From positions 161,228 to 225,227 of the forward strand of contig NZ_LPWA01000131.1 of the NCBI RefSeq assembly GCF_001510895.1: a stretch of DNA of 64,000 bases. The letters are read 5' to 3'. How positions within the stretch are numbered: position 1 is the first letter of the stretch; each line of letters begins with the position of its first letter. Below are positions 34,728 to 43,560 of the stretch, one piece after another. Origin of the DNA: Mesorhizobium loti. GTDB taxonomy: Bacteria > Pseudomonadota > Alphaproteobacteria > Rhizobiales > Rhizobiaceae. Below the pieces are notes generated by a model. It saw only the letters and a list, made by a program, of their open reading frames with translations. It did not search any database and was not told where the DNA came from. The translations under genes were made by a program, and so were the position numbers.

Positions 34728-35933
34728 ATGGCGCTGGTTCCGGTCGCCGAGGCGCTCGAGCGCCTGTTGGACGGCGCGACTGCGCTGTCGGGCGAAAGCG
34801 TCCCGCTGGCCGATGCGGCCGGCCGGGTGCTGGCCGAGCCGGTGGTGGCGCTGCGCACCCAACCGCCCTTCAACGCTTCGGCCATGGATGGCTATGCAGC
34901 GCGCTCCGCGGATGTGGCTTCAGTGCCCGCGCGGCTTTCCGTGATCGGCGTGGCGCCGGCCGGGCGCGGCTTCACCGGCATCGTCGGCAAGGGCGAGGCT
35001 GTGCGTATCTTCACCGGTGCGCCTGTGCCCGAAGGCGCCGACACGATCGTCATCCAGGAGAATGTCCGCGACCTCAGCGGCGGCCAGATCGAGGTGACCG
35101 AGCCGACGTCCGCGGGGCGCAACATCCGCCGAGCCGGTCTCGACTTCTTGCACGGCGACGTTCTCTTGGAAAAAGGCCGGCTGCTTGATCCGGCAGCGCT
35201 TTCGCTGGCGGCATCGGCCAACCATCCGAGCCTCACCGTGGTGCGTCGGCCGCTGGTCGCCATCATCGCCACGGGCGACGAATTGCTGCCGCCGGGCAGC
35301 GAGCTCGGCCCCGACCAGATCATCTCGTCCAATGCTTATGGCGTTACGGCCACGGCCCAGTCCGTTGGGGCGCGCGCGCTCGACCTCGGCATCGCCGCCG
35401 ACCGGCAGGACGCGATCGCGGCTCTGGTCAGAAAGGCCGTCGAGGCCGGTGCCGATGTCATCGTCACCCTCGGCGGCGCCTCGGTAGGCGATCACGACCT
35501 GATCCAAGACGTGCTGACCGGGGAAGGCATGCGGCTCGATTTCTGGAAGATCGCCATGCGCCCCGGCAAACCGTTGATGTTTGGCCGGCTTGGCAACATC
35601 CGCTGCATCGGCCTGCCTGGCAATCCGGTGGCAAGCCTGGTCTGCTCGCAATTGTTCCTGAAGCCGCTTCTGGCGCGGCTCGGCGGCCGTAACTACCGGC
35701 AGGACATCTGCGCCGCGCGATTGGCTGCCGCGATGCACGCCAACGATCTCAGGCAGGACTATGTGCGGGCCGTCGTGCGCGAGGAGGCCGGGCAGCTGGT
35801 CGCAACCCCGTTCAGCATCCAGGATTCCTCGATGCTGAGGATGCTGGCCGATGCCAATGGTCTGATCGTGCGCGAGCCCTTCGCCCCGGCGGCCGAGGCC
35901 GGCGACGAATGCAGCGTTCTGATGTTACGCTGA
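34728..35933 (+). CDS. moeA: Molybdopterin molybdenumtransferase MoeA
   Basis: A 401-residue protein that inserts molybdenum into adenylylated molybdopterin. Domains in order: N-terminal domains I/II with PPFNASAMDGYA (about 48), domain III (MoCF-binding) with IATGDELLPPG (about 182), SNAYGV and LGGASVGDHDLI (about 247), LPGNPVAS (about 292), and the C-terminal beta-barrel domain IV. It is the last gene of the operon beginning at ppiD; the lexA promoter follows. Confidence 0.95.
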   Translation: MALVPVAEALERLLDGATALSGESVPLADAAGRVLAEPVVALRTQPPFNASAMDGYAARSADVASVPARLSVIGVAPAGRGFTGIVGKGEAVRIFTGAPVPEGADTIVIQENVRDLSGGQIEVTEPTSAGRNIRRAGLDFLHGDVLLEKGRLLDPAALSLAASANHPSLTVVRRPLVAIIATGDELLPPGSELGPDQIISSNAYGVTATAQSVGARALDLGIAADRQDAIAALVRKAVEAGADVIVTLGGASVGDHDLIQDVLTGEGMRLDFWKIAMRPGKPLMFGRLGNIRCIGLPGNPVASLVCSQLFLKPLLARLGGRNYRQDICAARLAAAMHANDLRQDYVRAVVREEAGQLVATPFSIQDSSMLRMLADANGLIVREPFAPAAEAGDECSVLMLR

Positions 35934-35973
35934 ACAAAACGTCAACACATTCACTAAACTTTAAACGGTTGCG

Positions 35974-36014
35974 GAACACAACTGGAACAGATAGTGTTTG
36001 TTCTGGGTTTGTTT
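35974..36014 (+). promoter_or_regulatory. LexA (SOS) boxes in the lexA promoter
   Basis: GAAC-N7-GAAC at 35974-35988 is an exact copy, on the opposite strand, of the alphaproteobacterial LexA site GTTC-N7-GTTC. A second near-match, GTTC-N7-GTTT, lies at 36000-36014. Both are between moeA and lexA, 35-80 bases before the lexA ATG, which fits autorepression. The spacing of about 26 bases between the two sites places them on similar faces of the helix. Confidence 0.75.
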
Positions 36015-36050
36015 TTCTGATTCTGGTTTCAGGACCCGTTGGGGGCAGCC

Positions 36051-36785
36051 ATGCTGACGCGCAAACAACATGAACTTCTGATGTTCATCCACGAACGGCT
36101 CAAGGAAAGCGGCATTCCGCCGTCTTTCGACGAGATGAAGGAAGCGCTCGACCTTGCCTCGAAGTCGGGCATCCATCGGCTGATCACGGCGCTTGAGGAG
36201 CGCGGCTTCATTCGCCGGCTGCCGAACCGGGCGCGCGCACTGGAAGTGCTGCGCCTGCCCGATTCGATCGCGCCCGGCCTCAATGCTGCGAAGAGGTTTT
36301 CGCCAAGCGTCATCCAGGGCGGCCAAGGCAATCTCGGCCGGCAGATCAAGCCTGCGGCGCCTTCGCGCACGCCAACGCCCAGCAATGACGACGACGCCGT
36401 TTCGGCAGTATCCATTCCGGTGATGGGCCGCATCGCCGCCGGCGTGCCGATCGACGCTATCCAGCACCAGACGCATTCGATCACGGTGCCGCCGGACATG
36501 ATCGCGGGCGGCGAGCATTACGCACTTGAAGTCAAGGGCGACTCGATGATCGAGGCCGGCATCTTCGATGGCGACACCGTGATCATCCGCAACGCCAACA
36601 CCGCAAGCCCGGGCGAGATCGTGGTGGCGCTGGTCGACGATGAGGAAGCGACGCTGAAGCGCTTCCGCCGCAAGGGCGCCTCGATTGCGCTCGAGGCCGC
36701 CAATCCGGCCTATGAAACGCGCATCTTCGGCCCCGATCGCGTCAAGGTTCAAGGTAAGCTCGTCGGGCTGATCCGCCGTTACTGA
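36051..36785 (+). CDS. lexA: SOS repressor LexA
   Basis: A 244-residue LexA. The N-terminal winged helix starts MLTRKQHELLMFIHERLKES. The self-cleavage site Ala-Gly is in IPVMGRIAAGVPID (about 130), the catalytic Ser in VKGDSMIEAGIFDGD (about 165) and the Lys in EEATLKRF (about 203). I start at the ATG at 36051, which has GGGGG ahead of it. A longer linker (about 80-115) is normal in rhizobia. Its last codons overlap the end of the convergent comEC gene by 7 bases. Confidence 0.96.
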   Translation: MLTRKQHELLMFIHERLKESGIPPSFDEMKEALDLASKSGIHRLITALEERGFIRRLPNRARALEVLRLPDSIAPGLNAAKRFSPSVIQGGQGNLGRQIKPAAPSRTPTPSNDDDAVSAVSIPVMGRIAAGVPIDAIQHQTHSITVPPDMIAGGEHYALEVKGDSMIEAGIFDGDTVIIRNANTASPGEIVVALVDDEEATLKRFRRKGASIALEAANPAYETRIFGPDRVKVQGKLVGLIRRY

Positions 36786-39235
36786 GCTGGAAGTGGCTTG
36801 GCATCCGCCTTCTCGGGCCGCTTGTAAGGCGGCAATCCCCTCGCCTCGCGCGAATAGCTTCGCTGCTCGTGCCAAGGCCGATATGGCTTTTCGACCGCGT
36901 AACGAATGTCTGGTCGTGCCGTTGCCGATTGCGGATCGAAGAAGACGGCGGCACTGCCGTCACGCGCGAGCTGGCGCTTGGTGACGACGAGGACCCGCGG
37001 GTCGCGGCAAGGATTATAGGCCGTGGCGTCGTTGATGACGATGAGGTCGGCGAAGCCGCAGGCAGGCCTGGCACTGTTGCGGTTTTCCGCCAACGCGACA
37101 ATCGCGCCGGAAGGATGCCGGCCGATGCAGAGATCGCCCGTACAATAAAAGGGCGATCCCGGCGGCAGGTCGACCGGGTCGGCGATGTCCAGCGCGCCTT
37201 TGGCGAACGTCTCCGGCGGCACGATTGTCTCGGCCTTCAGCGCGCGTTTCCAGTTGTCGGTTGTGAACTCGTTGGAGCGGACACTGTTGATGGCGAGCTC
37301 GCCGCCGCCGATCGGCATGGCCACCAGATGCGCATCCTCGGAGATCAGCAGGTCCGGCGTGCGGACATGCGGAATCGCCAGCAATGCGGCAAGCGCGAAA
37401 GGTACGGCCGCCAGCCTGAGCCAGGTGGTCGCCATCGTTGCAATGACAAGCGCAATCGTTGCAAGCAACACCGACTGGATCGAGATCAGCCCGACGGCGT
37501 CGACCGGCGAATGTTCGGAAATCCACGCGGAGATCGTGATCATCGCCGTGAGGCCCTTGCCCATCACATAGAGGAAGGGACCATCGAAGCCGAACGGCAT
37601 AGCCAGCGCGCTTAAGACGGCAAACGGCATGACGATCAACGAGACGATCGGCATGACCGCGAGATTGGCCAGCAGACTGAGTGGCGACACGCGCTGGAAG
37701 TGCCAGATGGCAAACAACAACGTTGCGCTTCCCGCGATGAGCGACGTCATGGCTGCGCCACCCACGCCAAGCGCCAGTTTTCGCGAAATGAACCCGAGAA
37801 ACGAACGCTTCGCTGGCGGCGTTCTCACCTTGTCGGCGCGGTAGTCGGCCCAGCCGGCATAGGCGCCGACAAGGGCGGCGGTTGCGGCGAACGACATCTG
37901 GAAGCTCGGGCCCACCACTTCATGCGGCGACACCAGGATGACGGCGATGGCCGAGATCGCCAGGTTGCGCATCGTCAGCGCCGCGCGGTCGAACAGCACC
38001 GCGACCAGCATGACGGCGAGCATGATGAAGCTTCGCTCGGCGGCGACCACCAAGCCGGAGATGACGAGATAGGCGGCGATCGAGATAAGCGCGATGGCCG
38101 CCGCATATTTCTTCACCGGGCGCCGCGAGGAGAAATCCGGAAACAGCGCGAAGGCGCCGCGAAGCAGAAGCATGATGGTGCCGGCGACCAGCGCCATGTG
38201 CAGGCCCGAGATCGAGATGATGTGGTAGATGCCCGTTCGCCGCATCGCCTCGTTGATGTCTTCGGGGATGCCGGCGCGAACGCCGACGATCAGCGCCGCG
38301 GCAATCTCGCCTTCGGGTCCACCGACGGTGCTTCTGATATGATCGGCAATGTTCTCTCGCGCATTCTCGATCGTCGAGGCGACGCTCGTCCCAGCGGGCG
38401 GGTCGTTTGCCGGAATGATCTTTGGATCGCCGAGGAAAAAGCCGCTGGCGCCGATGCCAGAAAAATAACTGTCGAAGGAAAAATCATAGCTTTCGGGGCG
38501 CACCGGTCCGGTCGGCGGCAAGAGCCGCGCGTAGCCCGTCACCAGCGATCCCGCCTTCATGTCGGGTGGTATCCCGCGTGCCGAGAGCCTGACGCGATCC
38601 GGCGCGTAGCGCAGCGTCGGATGCGCTGTCGAGATGAGATCGATGGTCAGCCTGACGCGGCCATTGGCCATTTCCTCGGCGATGACGACGCGACCCGTCA
38701 GCCGTGTCTGGATCTCGGAACCGAGCATCGGCGTTGCGACGCGCCAGGTCTCGACCTTCGCGGCGACAAAGCCCAATGCGCAAAACAGCGCCGCCATGAA
38801 GAGAAGGTGCGTCTTTGGCCAAGAGCGGGAAATCACCGCACAGACCGCCATTAGCGCGACTGCCGCCAGCGGCCTGTAGAGATCGGGTTCCGTGTTCAGG
38901 GAAAAAAAGAAGATCACGCCGGCAGCCAGGAACACCGGCACCACCAGGAAGCCGATGCCGCGGTCAAGCTCGGTCGTAGCGGCTACAACGACGCTTTGGC
39001 GAAACGCCGAAAACGAGGCGCGGCGGAACTGCCGCCGGATCCGGTCGATGGTTGCCGACTTCGGCGGCTGCAGAGAGGCACCGCCGTCCGGCGGCAAAAT
39101 CTCACCAGCCGGCCGCGGCATCGGAAGCGAAACCGGCGTCGCTTCCACAGGCGCGGTGCCGGCAAACAGCAAGCGTTCGCTGACGCCAGCCGTCGTCCCC
39201 TCGCCCTCCTCCGCGCCCCGGCCACGTCCAGCCAT
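36779..39235 (-). CDS. comEC: ComEC/Rec2-family competence membrane protein
   Basis: An 818-residue polytopic membrane protein. The order is a cytoplasmic N-terminal extension (about 1-85), DUF4131 (about 95-280) with helices and an OB-like region, then the competence domain (about 310-620) with the motif HIISISGLHMALVAG and about ten helices. The C-terminal beta-lactamase-like domain seen in long ComEC proteins is absent; instead a C-terminal part of about 150 residues without a His metal motif follows. It forms the channel for DNA uptake in competent bacteria. It is convergent with lexA and divergent from gltX. Confidence 0.88.
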   Translation of the reverse strand: MAGRGRGAEEGEGTTAGVSERLLFAGTAPVEATPVSLPMPRPAGEILPPDGGASLQPPKSATIDRIRRQFRRASFSAFRQSVVVAATTELDRGIGFLVVPVFLAAGVIFFFSLNTEPDLYRPLAAVALMAVCAVISRSWPKTHLLFMAALFCALGFVAAKVETWRVATPMLGSEIQTRLTGRVVIAEEMANGRVRLTIDLISTAHPTLRYAPDRVRLSARGIPPDMKAGSLVTGYARLLPPTGPVRPESYDFSFDSYFSGIGASGFFLGDPKIIPANDPPAGTSVASTIENARENIADHIRSTVGGPEGEIAAALIVGVRAGIPEDINEAMRRTGIYHIISISGLHMALVAGTIMLLLRGAFALFPDFSSRRPVKKYAAAIALISIAAYLVISGLVVAAERSFIMLAVMLVAVLFDRAALTMRNLAISAIAVILVSPHEVVGPSFQMSFAATAALVGAYAGWADYRADKVRTPPAKRSFLGFISRKLALGVGGAAMTSLIAGSATLLFAIWHFQRVSPLSLLANLAVMPIVSLIVMPFAVLSALAMPFGFDGPFLYVMGKGLTAMITISAWISEHSPVDAVGLISIQSVLLATIALVIATMATTWLRLAAVPFALAALLAIPHVRTPDLLISEDAHLVAMPIGGGELAINSVRSNEFTTDNWKRALKAETIVPPETFAKGALDIADPVDLPPGSPFYCTGDLCIGRHPSGAIVALAENRNSARPACGFADLIVINDATAYNPCRDPRVLVVTKRQLARDGSAAVFFDPQSATARPDIRYAVEKPYRPWHEQRSYSREARGLPPYKRPEKADAKPLPAQ

Positions 39236-39337
39236 CGGGTCTGCCCCTTGCGCCCCAGACCTCCTATGCTACATGAACGCGCGAAGCGCGAAAGTCCGCG
39301 CAATCACGCCTGTTTCCAGTGCCACTCTGAGAGTTCC

Positions 39338-40762
39338 ATGTCCGACAAGGTCGTCACCCGTTTTGCCCCCTCGCCCACCGGCTACCTGCACATCGGTGGC
39401 GCGCGCACGGCGCTGTTCAACTGGCTCTATGCCAAGCACACGGGCGGCACGATGCTGCTGCGCATCGAGGACACCGATCGCGAGCGCTCCACCGAGGCGG
39501 CGACGGCCGCTATTCTGGACGGACTGACGTGGCTCGGCCTGTCATGGGATGGCGAGGTCGTATCGCAGTTCGAGCGCGCGCCGCGCCACCGCGAGGTGGC
39601 AGAGGAGCTCGTAAGCCTGGGCAAGGCCTATTACAGCTACGAAACACCTGCCGAGCTCGAGGCGATGCGCGAGGCAGCGCGGGCCAAAGGCCTGCCGCCG
39701 CGCTACAACGGCCAGTGGCGCGACCGCGACCCCTCAGAGGCGCCTCCCGGCGTCAAGGGTGCCATTCGCATCAAGGCACCGACCGAGGGCGAGACCATCG
39801 TGCACGACCGCGTGCAGGGCGAGGTGCGCTTTCCCAACAAGGATCTCGACGACTTCATCATCCTGCGCTCGGACGGCAACCCGACCTATATGCACGCGGT
39901 CGTCGTCGACGACCATGACATGGGCGTCACCCACATCATCCGTGGCGACGACCATCTGACCAACGCGGCGCGCCAGACCGTGATCTACAACGCCATGGGC
40001 TGGACCGTGCCGTCGATGTCGCACATCCCGCTGATCCATGGCGCGGACGGCGCCAAGCTGTCGAAGCGCCACGGAGCGCTCGGCGTCGAGGCCTACCGCG
40101 CCATGGGCTATCTGCCCGAGGCCTTGCTCAACTATCTGGCGAGGCTCGGCTGGAGCCATGGCGACGACGAGGTGATGTCGATCAGGGACATGATCTCGTG
40201 GTTCGACATCGGCGACGTCAACAAGGGTGCCGCGCGCTTCGATTTCGCCAAGCTCGAGGCGCTGAACGGCGTGCACATGCGCCAGATGGACGACAAGGCC
40301 CTCTTCGACGTCTTCGTCGCCACCTTGCCCTATCTCGAGGGTGGGCCAGCGCTCGCGGCAAAGCTCGATGACAGGCACAAAGCACAGCTGCTGGCAGCCA
40401 TGCCCGGCCTCAAGGAGCGGGCAAAGACCTTGGTCGAACTCGTCGATGGAGCCGCTTTCCTGTTCGCGGAGCGGCCCCTGCAACTCGACGAGAAGGCGGC
40501 AGGGTTGCTCGGTGCTGACGCGCGCGCCATCCTTCGCGGTGCCCATGCAGCGCTTGCGGCGGTCCCCGCCGACTGGAGCGCTGCAGCCGCGGAAGCCGCT
40601 ATTCGCGACTTTGCGCAGGCCGGCGGCCACAAGCTTGGCGCCGTCGCTCAACCGTTGAGAGCCGCCCTCACCGGGCGGAGCACCTCGCCCGGCGTGTTCG
40701 ACGTGCTTGCCGTGTTGGGGCGCCAGGAGAGCCTGGCGCGGATCGGCGATCAAATCGATTAG
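39338..40762 (+). CDS. gltX: Glutamyl-tRNA synthetase
   Basis: A 474-residue class I synthetase. HIGH-type motif in FAPSPTGYLHIGGARTALFN (residues about 8-27) and KMSKS-type motif in GAKLSKRHGALG (about 240). RIEDTDRERS and the C-terminal anticodon-binding helices are intact. I begin at the ATG at 39338, where the conserved N-terminus MSDKVVTRFAPSPTG starts; the open frame extends far upstream only by chance. It also may charge tRNA-Gln, since many alphaproteobacteria use the amidotransferase route. Confidence 0.96.
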   Translation: MSDKVVTRFAPSPTGYLHIGGARTALFNWLYAKHTGGTMLLRIEDTDRERSTEAATAAILDGLTWLGLSWDGEVVSQFERAPRHREVAEELVSLGKAYYSYETPAELEAMREAARAKGLPPRYNGQWRDRDPSEAPPGVKGAIRIKAPTEGETIVHDRVQGEVRFPNKDLDDFIILRSDGNPTYMHAVVVDDHDMGVTHIIRGDDHLTNAARQTVIYNAMGWTVPSMSHIPLIHGADGAKLSKRHGALGVEAYRAMGYLPEALLNYLARLGWSHGDDEVMSIRDMISWFDIGDVNKGAARFDFAKLEALNGVHMRQMDDKALFDVFVATLPYLEGGPALAAKLDDRHKAQLLAAMPGLKERAKTLVELVDGAAFLFAERPLQLDEKAAGLLGADARAILRGAHAALAAVPADWSAAAAEAAIRDFAQAGGHKLGAVAQPLRAALTGRSTSPGVFDVLAVLGRQESLARIGDQID

Positions 40763-40944
40763 GAGCGAACTGGCCCAAGAAGATTGGCATTGAAAGGTGT
40801 GTTTCGCAGTGCAACATTAGGCCTTGGCCCAATCTGGCACGCACCTCCTAAAATGCGGTGGTAAGTTCGCGCATTCCGGTGATTTCGACGTGTCGTTTGC
40901 AGGAATTGCCTTGCCGGCATGAGGAAACATAAAGGAGTTTGAGA

Positions 40945-42273
40945 ATGAGCGAAGCTGCGACAAAATTGGAGCTGGGCGGCAAGGCGCACGAGTCGACCGC
41001 CAGGCTCGAACTCGCCGGCAAGACCCATGAATTCAAGGTGCGAAGCGGCTCGACCGGGCCTGACGTCATCGACATCGGCGCGCTCTACAGCACCACCGGC
41101 GCCTTCACCTACGATCCGGGCTTCACGTCGACGGCGAGCTGCGAATCGGCGATCACCTTCATCGACGGCGATGCCGGCATCCTCTTGCACCGCGGCTATC
41201 CGATCGACCAGCTCGCCGAGCATGGCGACTTCCTCGAGGTCTGCTATCTCCTGCTCTACGGCGAACTGCCGACCAAGGCGCAGAAGGACGACTTCGATTA
41301 CCGGGTGACGCGCCACACCATGGTGCATGAGCAGATGTCGCGTTTCTTCACCGGCTTCCGCCGCGACGCGCACCCGATGGCGGTGATGTGCGGCGTGGTC
41401 GGCGCGCTGTCGGCCTTCTACCATGACTCCACCGACATCTCGGACCCGTACCAGCGCATGGTCGCCTCGATGCGGCTGATCGCCAAGATGCCGACGATCG
41501 CGGCGATGGCCTATAAATACCATATCGGCCAGCCCTTCATTTATCCGAAGAACGAGCTGAACTTCGCCGCCAACTTCCTGCATATGTGCTTTGCGGTGCC
41601 ATGCGAGGAGTACAAGATCAATCCGGTGCTGGCGCGCGCCATGGAGCGCATCTTCATCCTGCATGCCGACCACGAGCAGAATGCCTCGACCTCTACGGTC
41701 CGTCTTGCCGGCTCGTCGGGCGCCAACCCGTTTGCCTGCATCGCCGCTGGCATCGCGTGCCTTTGGGGTCCGGCGCATGGCGGCGCCAACGAAGCGGCCC
41801 TCAACATGCTGGGCGAGATCGGCCATGTCGACCACATCCCGGAATTCATCGCCCGCGCCAAGGACAAGAACGATCCGTTCCGCCTGATGGGCTTCGGCCA
41901 CCGTGTCTACAAGAACTATGATCCGCGCGCCAAGATCATGCAGAAGACCGCGCATGAGGTGCTGGGCGAGCTCGGCATCAAGGACGATCCGCTGCTCGAC
42001 ATCGCGATGGAGCTGGAAAAGATCGCACTCACCGATTCCTACTTCATCGAGAAGAAGCTCTATCCGAACGTCGACTTCTATTCGGGCATCACGCTCAAGG
42101 CGCTGGGTTTCCCCACCACCATGTTCACCGTGCTGTTCGCGGTCGCCCGCACCGTCGGCTGGATCGCGCAGTGGAAGGAAATGATCGAGGATCCGCACCA
42201 GAAGATCGGCCGCCCGCGGCAGCTCTACACCGGCGCCACGGAACGCGACTACGTGCCGATCGCCAAGCGGTGA
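40945..42273 (+). CDS. gltA: Citrate synthase
   Basis: A 442-residue type II citrate synthase. The catalytic residues lie in ILHADHEQNASTSTVRLA, GFGHRVYKNYDPRAK and YPNVDFYSGI. AAAGGAG precedes the ATG at 40945. The N-terminus holds a duplicated word: LELGGKAHE (8-16) and LELAGKTHE (21-29), 13 residues apart, whereas most relatives have one copy, so the protein is about 13 residues longer than usual. It is the entry enzyme of the TCA cycle. It converges on lpxB across a palindromic repeat. Confidence 0.96.
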   Translation: MSEAATKLELGGKAHESTARLELAGKTHEFKVRSGSTGPDVIDIGALYSTTGAFTYDPGFTSTASCESAITFIDGDAGILLHRGYPIDQLAEHGDFLEVCYLLLYGELPTKAQKDDFDYRVTRHTMVHEQMSRFFTGFRRDAHPMAVMCGVVGALSAFYHDSTDISDPYQRMVASMRLIAKMPTIAAMAYKYHIGQPFIYPKNELNFAANFLHMCFAVPCEEYKINPVLARAMERIFILHADHEQNASTSTVRLAGSSGANPFACIAAGIACLWGPAHGGANEAALNMLGEIGHVDHIPEFIARAKDKNDPFRLMGFGHRVYKNYDPRAKIMQKTAHEVLGELGIKDDPLLDIAMELEKIALTDSYFIEKKLYPNVDFYSGITLKALGFPTTMFTVLFAVARTVGWIAQWKEMIEDPHQKIGRPRQLYTGATERDYVPIAKR

Positions 42274-42276
42274 ATT

Positions 42277-42398
42277 TGAGCGAATAGCGAAATAGCGAGT
42301 AGCGAGTAGCGAGTAGCGAGTAGCGAGTAGGGAAAAGCAGCAAGCGCTGAGCAGCAACCAGCCCCTACTCGCTATTCGCTACTCCCTATTCGCTCTCT
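42277..42398. repeat. Tandem 7-bp (TAGCGAG) palindromic repeat between gltA and lpxB
   Basis: Four bases after the gltA stop begins a run of TAGCGAG/TAGCGAA units (five perfect in a row at about 42293-42327), then a spacer, then an inverted set (CTACTCGCTATTCGCTACTCCCTATTCGCT at about 42365-42394, written here only as a description of the arm). The arms can pair to a long hairpin. The last codons and stop of lpxB lie within the right arm. It probably ends transcription from both sides. The design is like the repeat at 25136-25201. Confidence 0.75.
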
Positions 42399-43560
42399 TG
42401 ATGCATCCCATCACCACCTCGGCAGCAATCTCGCCCGATGGTTTCTCGGTTGCCATGCGCCTGGCGATCTCGGCAAAGCCCGCCTTTTGCCAGGCGCGCA
42501 TGCCGGTGTCGGCAAACAGGGCTTCCAGCTGACGCGCCAGGTTCTCCGGCCGGACATACTGGTTGTAGAATTCAGGAACCAGCGTCCGGTCCGAAATCAG
42601 GTTGGGCAGCAGGGCCGACCATGTGGTCACCAGGTAGCGCGAAATGAGACGCGCGATCGGATCGAGCTTGTAGCTGGAGACCATCGGAACGCCGCTGAGC
42701 GCGAGTTCGAGCGAAACCGTTCCGGACGCGATCAATGCCGCATCGGCCTTGCCGAAAGCCTGCCATTTGCGCTCCGCATCGGTGATGATCTCGGGCTTCT
42801 CGTCCCAACTCGCGACGGAGGTCCTGACCAGGTCGGCGACATGCGGCACCGTCGGCAACAGCAGGCGCAGCCGGTGCCCGCGCTGGCGCAGGACAGACAT
42901 CGCCTTGCCGAAAGGGTCAATCAGACGGCGCACCTCGCCACTGCGCGAGCCGGGCAGCACAAGCAGCGTCTTGACGCGATCCGCCGACAGGTCGCGCGGC
43001 AAGCTCTGCGCTGTCGCGGCGCCGAGCACGCCGGGGTCCTGTGTCAGCCGGTGGCCGACATAAGTGCCCGGCGGTCCGCCAAGACGGGCAAGCGCCTTCA
43101 CCTCGAAAGGCAGGATGCAGAGGATGTGATCGACATAGGGCTTCATCGCTACCGCCCTGCCCGGCCGCCACGCCCACACGCTCGGGCAGACATAGTGGAC
43201 GATCGGAATCGCGGGCGCGGCGGCGCGGACCTTTTTGGCGACGCGCAACGAAAAATCGGGGCTGTCGATGGTGATCAGGCAATCCGGCCGCTCGGCCGCG
43301 ATTGTGGTGGCCGTCTGGCTGATCCGGCGCATCAGCCGCGGCAGGTCGCGCAGGACGGCGCTGAAACCCATCAGCGCGATCTCGCTGCCGTCGAAGAGCG
43401 GCGTCAGCCCCAATTCCTGGAGATGCCGGCCGCCAATGCCGACGAGCCGGATCTTGCGGCCGGTGGTCTTCTCGAGCGCGCGCACGATGTCGGCGCCGAG
43501 CAGGTCGCCGGATTCCTCGCCGGCGACGATGGCGACCTTGAGCGGCTTCTCACCGGCCAT
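42379..43560 (-). CDS. lpxB: Lipid-A-disaccharide synthase
   Basis: A 393-residue GT19 enzyme that joins UDP-diacylglucosamine and lipid X. Motifs: VAIVAGEESGDLLGADIV at the N-terminus, VCPSVWAWRPGRA (about 130), LLVLPGSRSGEVRRL (about 205) and ASGTVSLELALSGVPMV (about 290). I start at the ATG at 43560 (MAGEKPLK). The C-terminal RANRE is encoded by the intergenic repeat. It overlaps lpxI by 11 bases and is the last gene of the lipid A operon. Confidence 0.95.
   Translation of the reverse strand: MAGEKPLKVAIVAGEESGDLLGADIVRALEKTTGRKIRLVGIGGRHLQELGLTPLFDGSEIALMGFSAVLRDLPRLMRRISQTATTIAAERPDCLITIDSPDFSLRVAKKVRAAAPAIPIVHYVCPSVWAWRPGRAVAMKPYVDHILCILPFEVKALARLGGPPGTYVGHRLTQDPGVLGAATAQSLPRDLSADRVKTLLVLPGSRSGEVRRLIDPFGKAMSVLRQRGHRLRLLLPTVPHVADLVRTSVASWDEKPEIITDAERKWQAFGKADAALIASGTVSLELALSGVPMVSSYKLDPIARLISRYLVTTWSALLPNLISDRTLVPEFYNQYVRPENLARQLEALFADTGMRAWQKAGFAEIARRMATEKPSGEIAAEVVMGCIKRANRE

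Noticed and set aside
36779..39235. Complete ComEC with a C-terminal metallo-beta-lactamase domain
   Set aside because: The C-terminal part lacks the HxHxDH metal motif, so only the DUF4131 and competence domains can be claimed.
40759..42357. Minus-strand frame of 532 codons opposite gltA
   Set aside because: Antisense shadow; its N-terminus is simply the translated tandem repeat (repeated LLATRYS).
42277..42398. CRISPR array
   Set aside because: The repeat unit is only 7 bases with no spacers; no cas genes are present.
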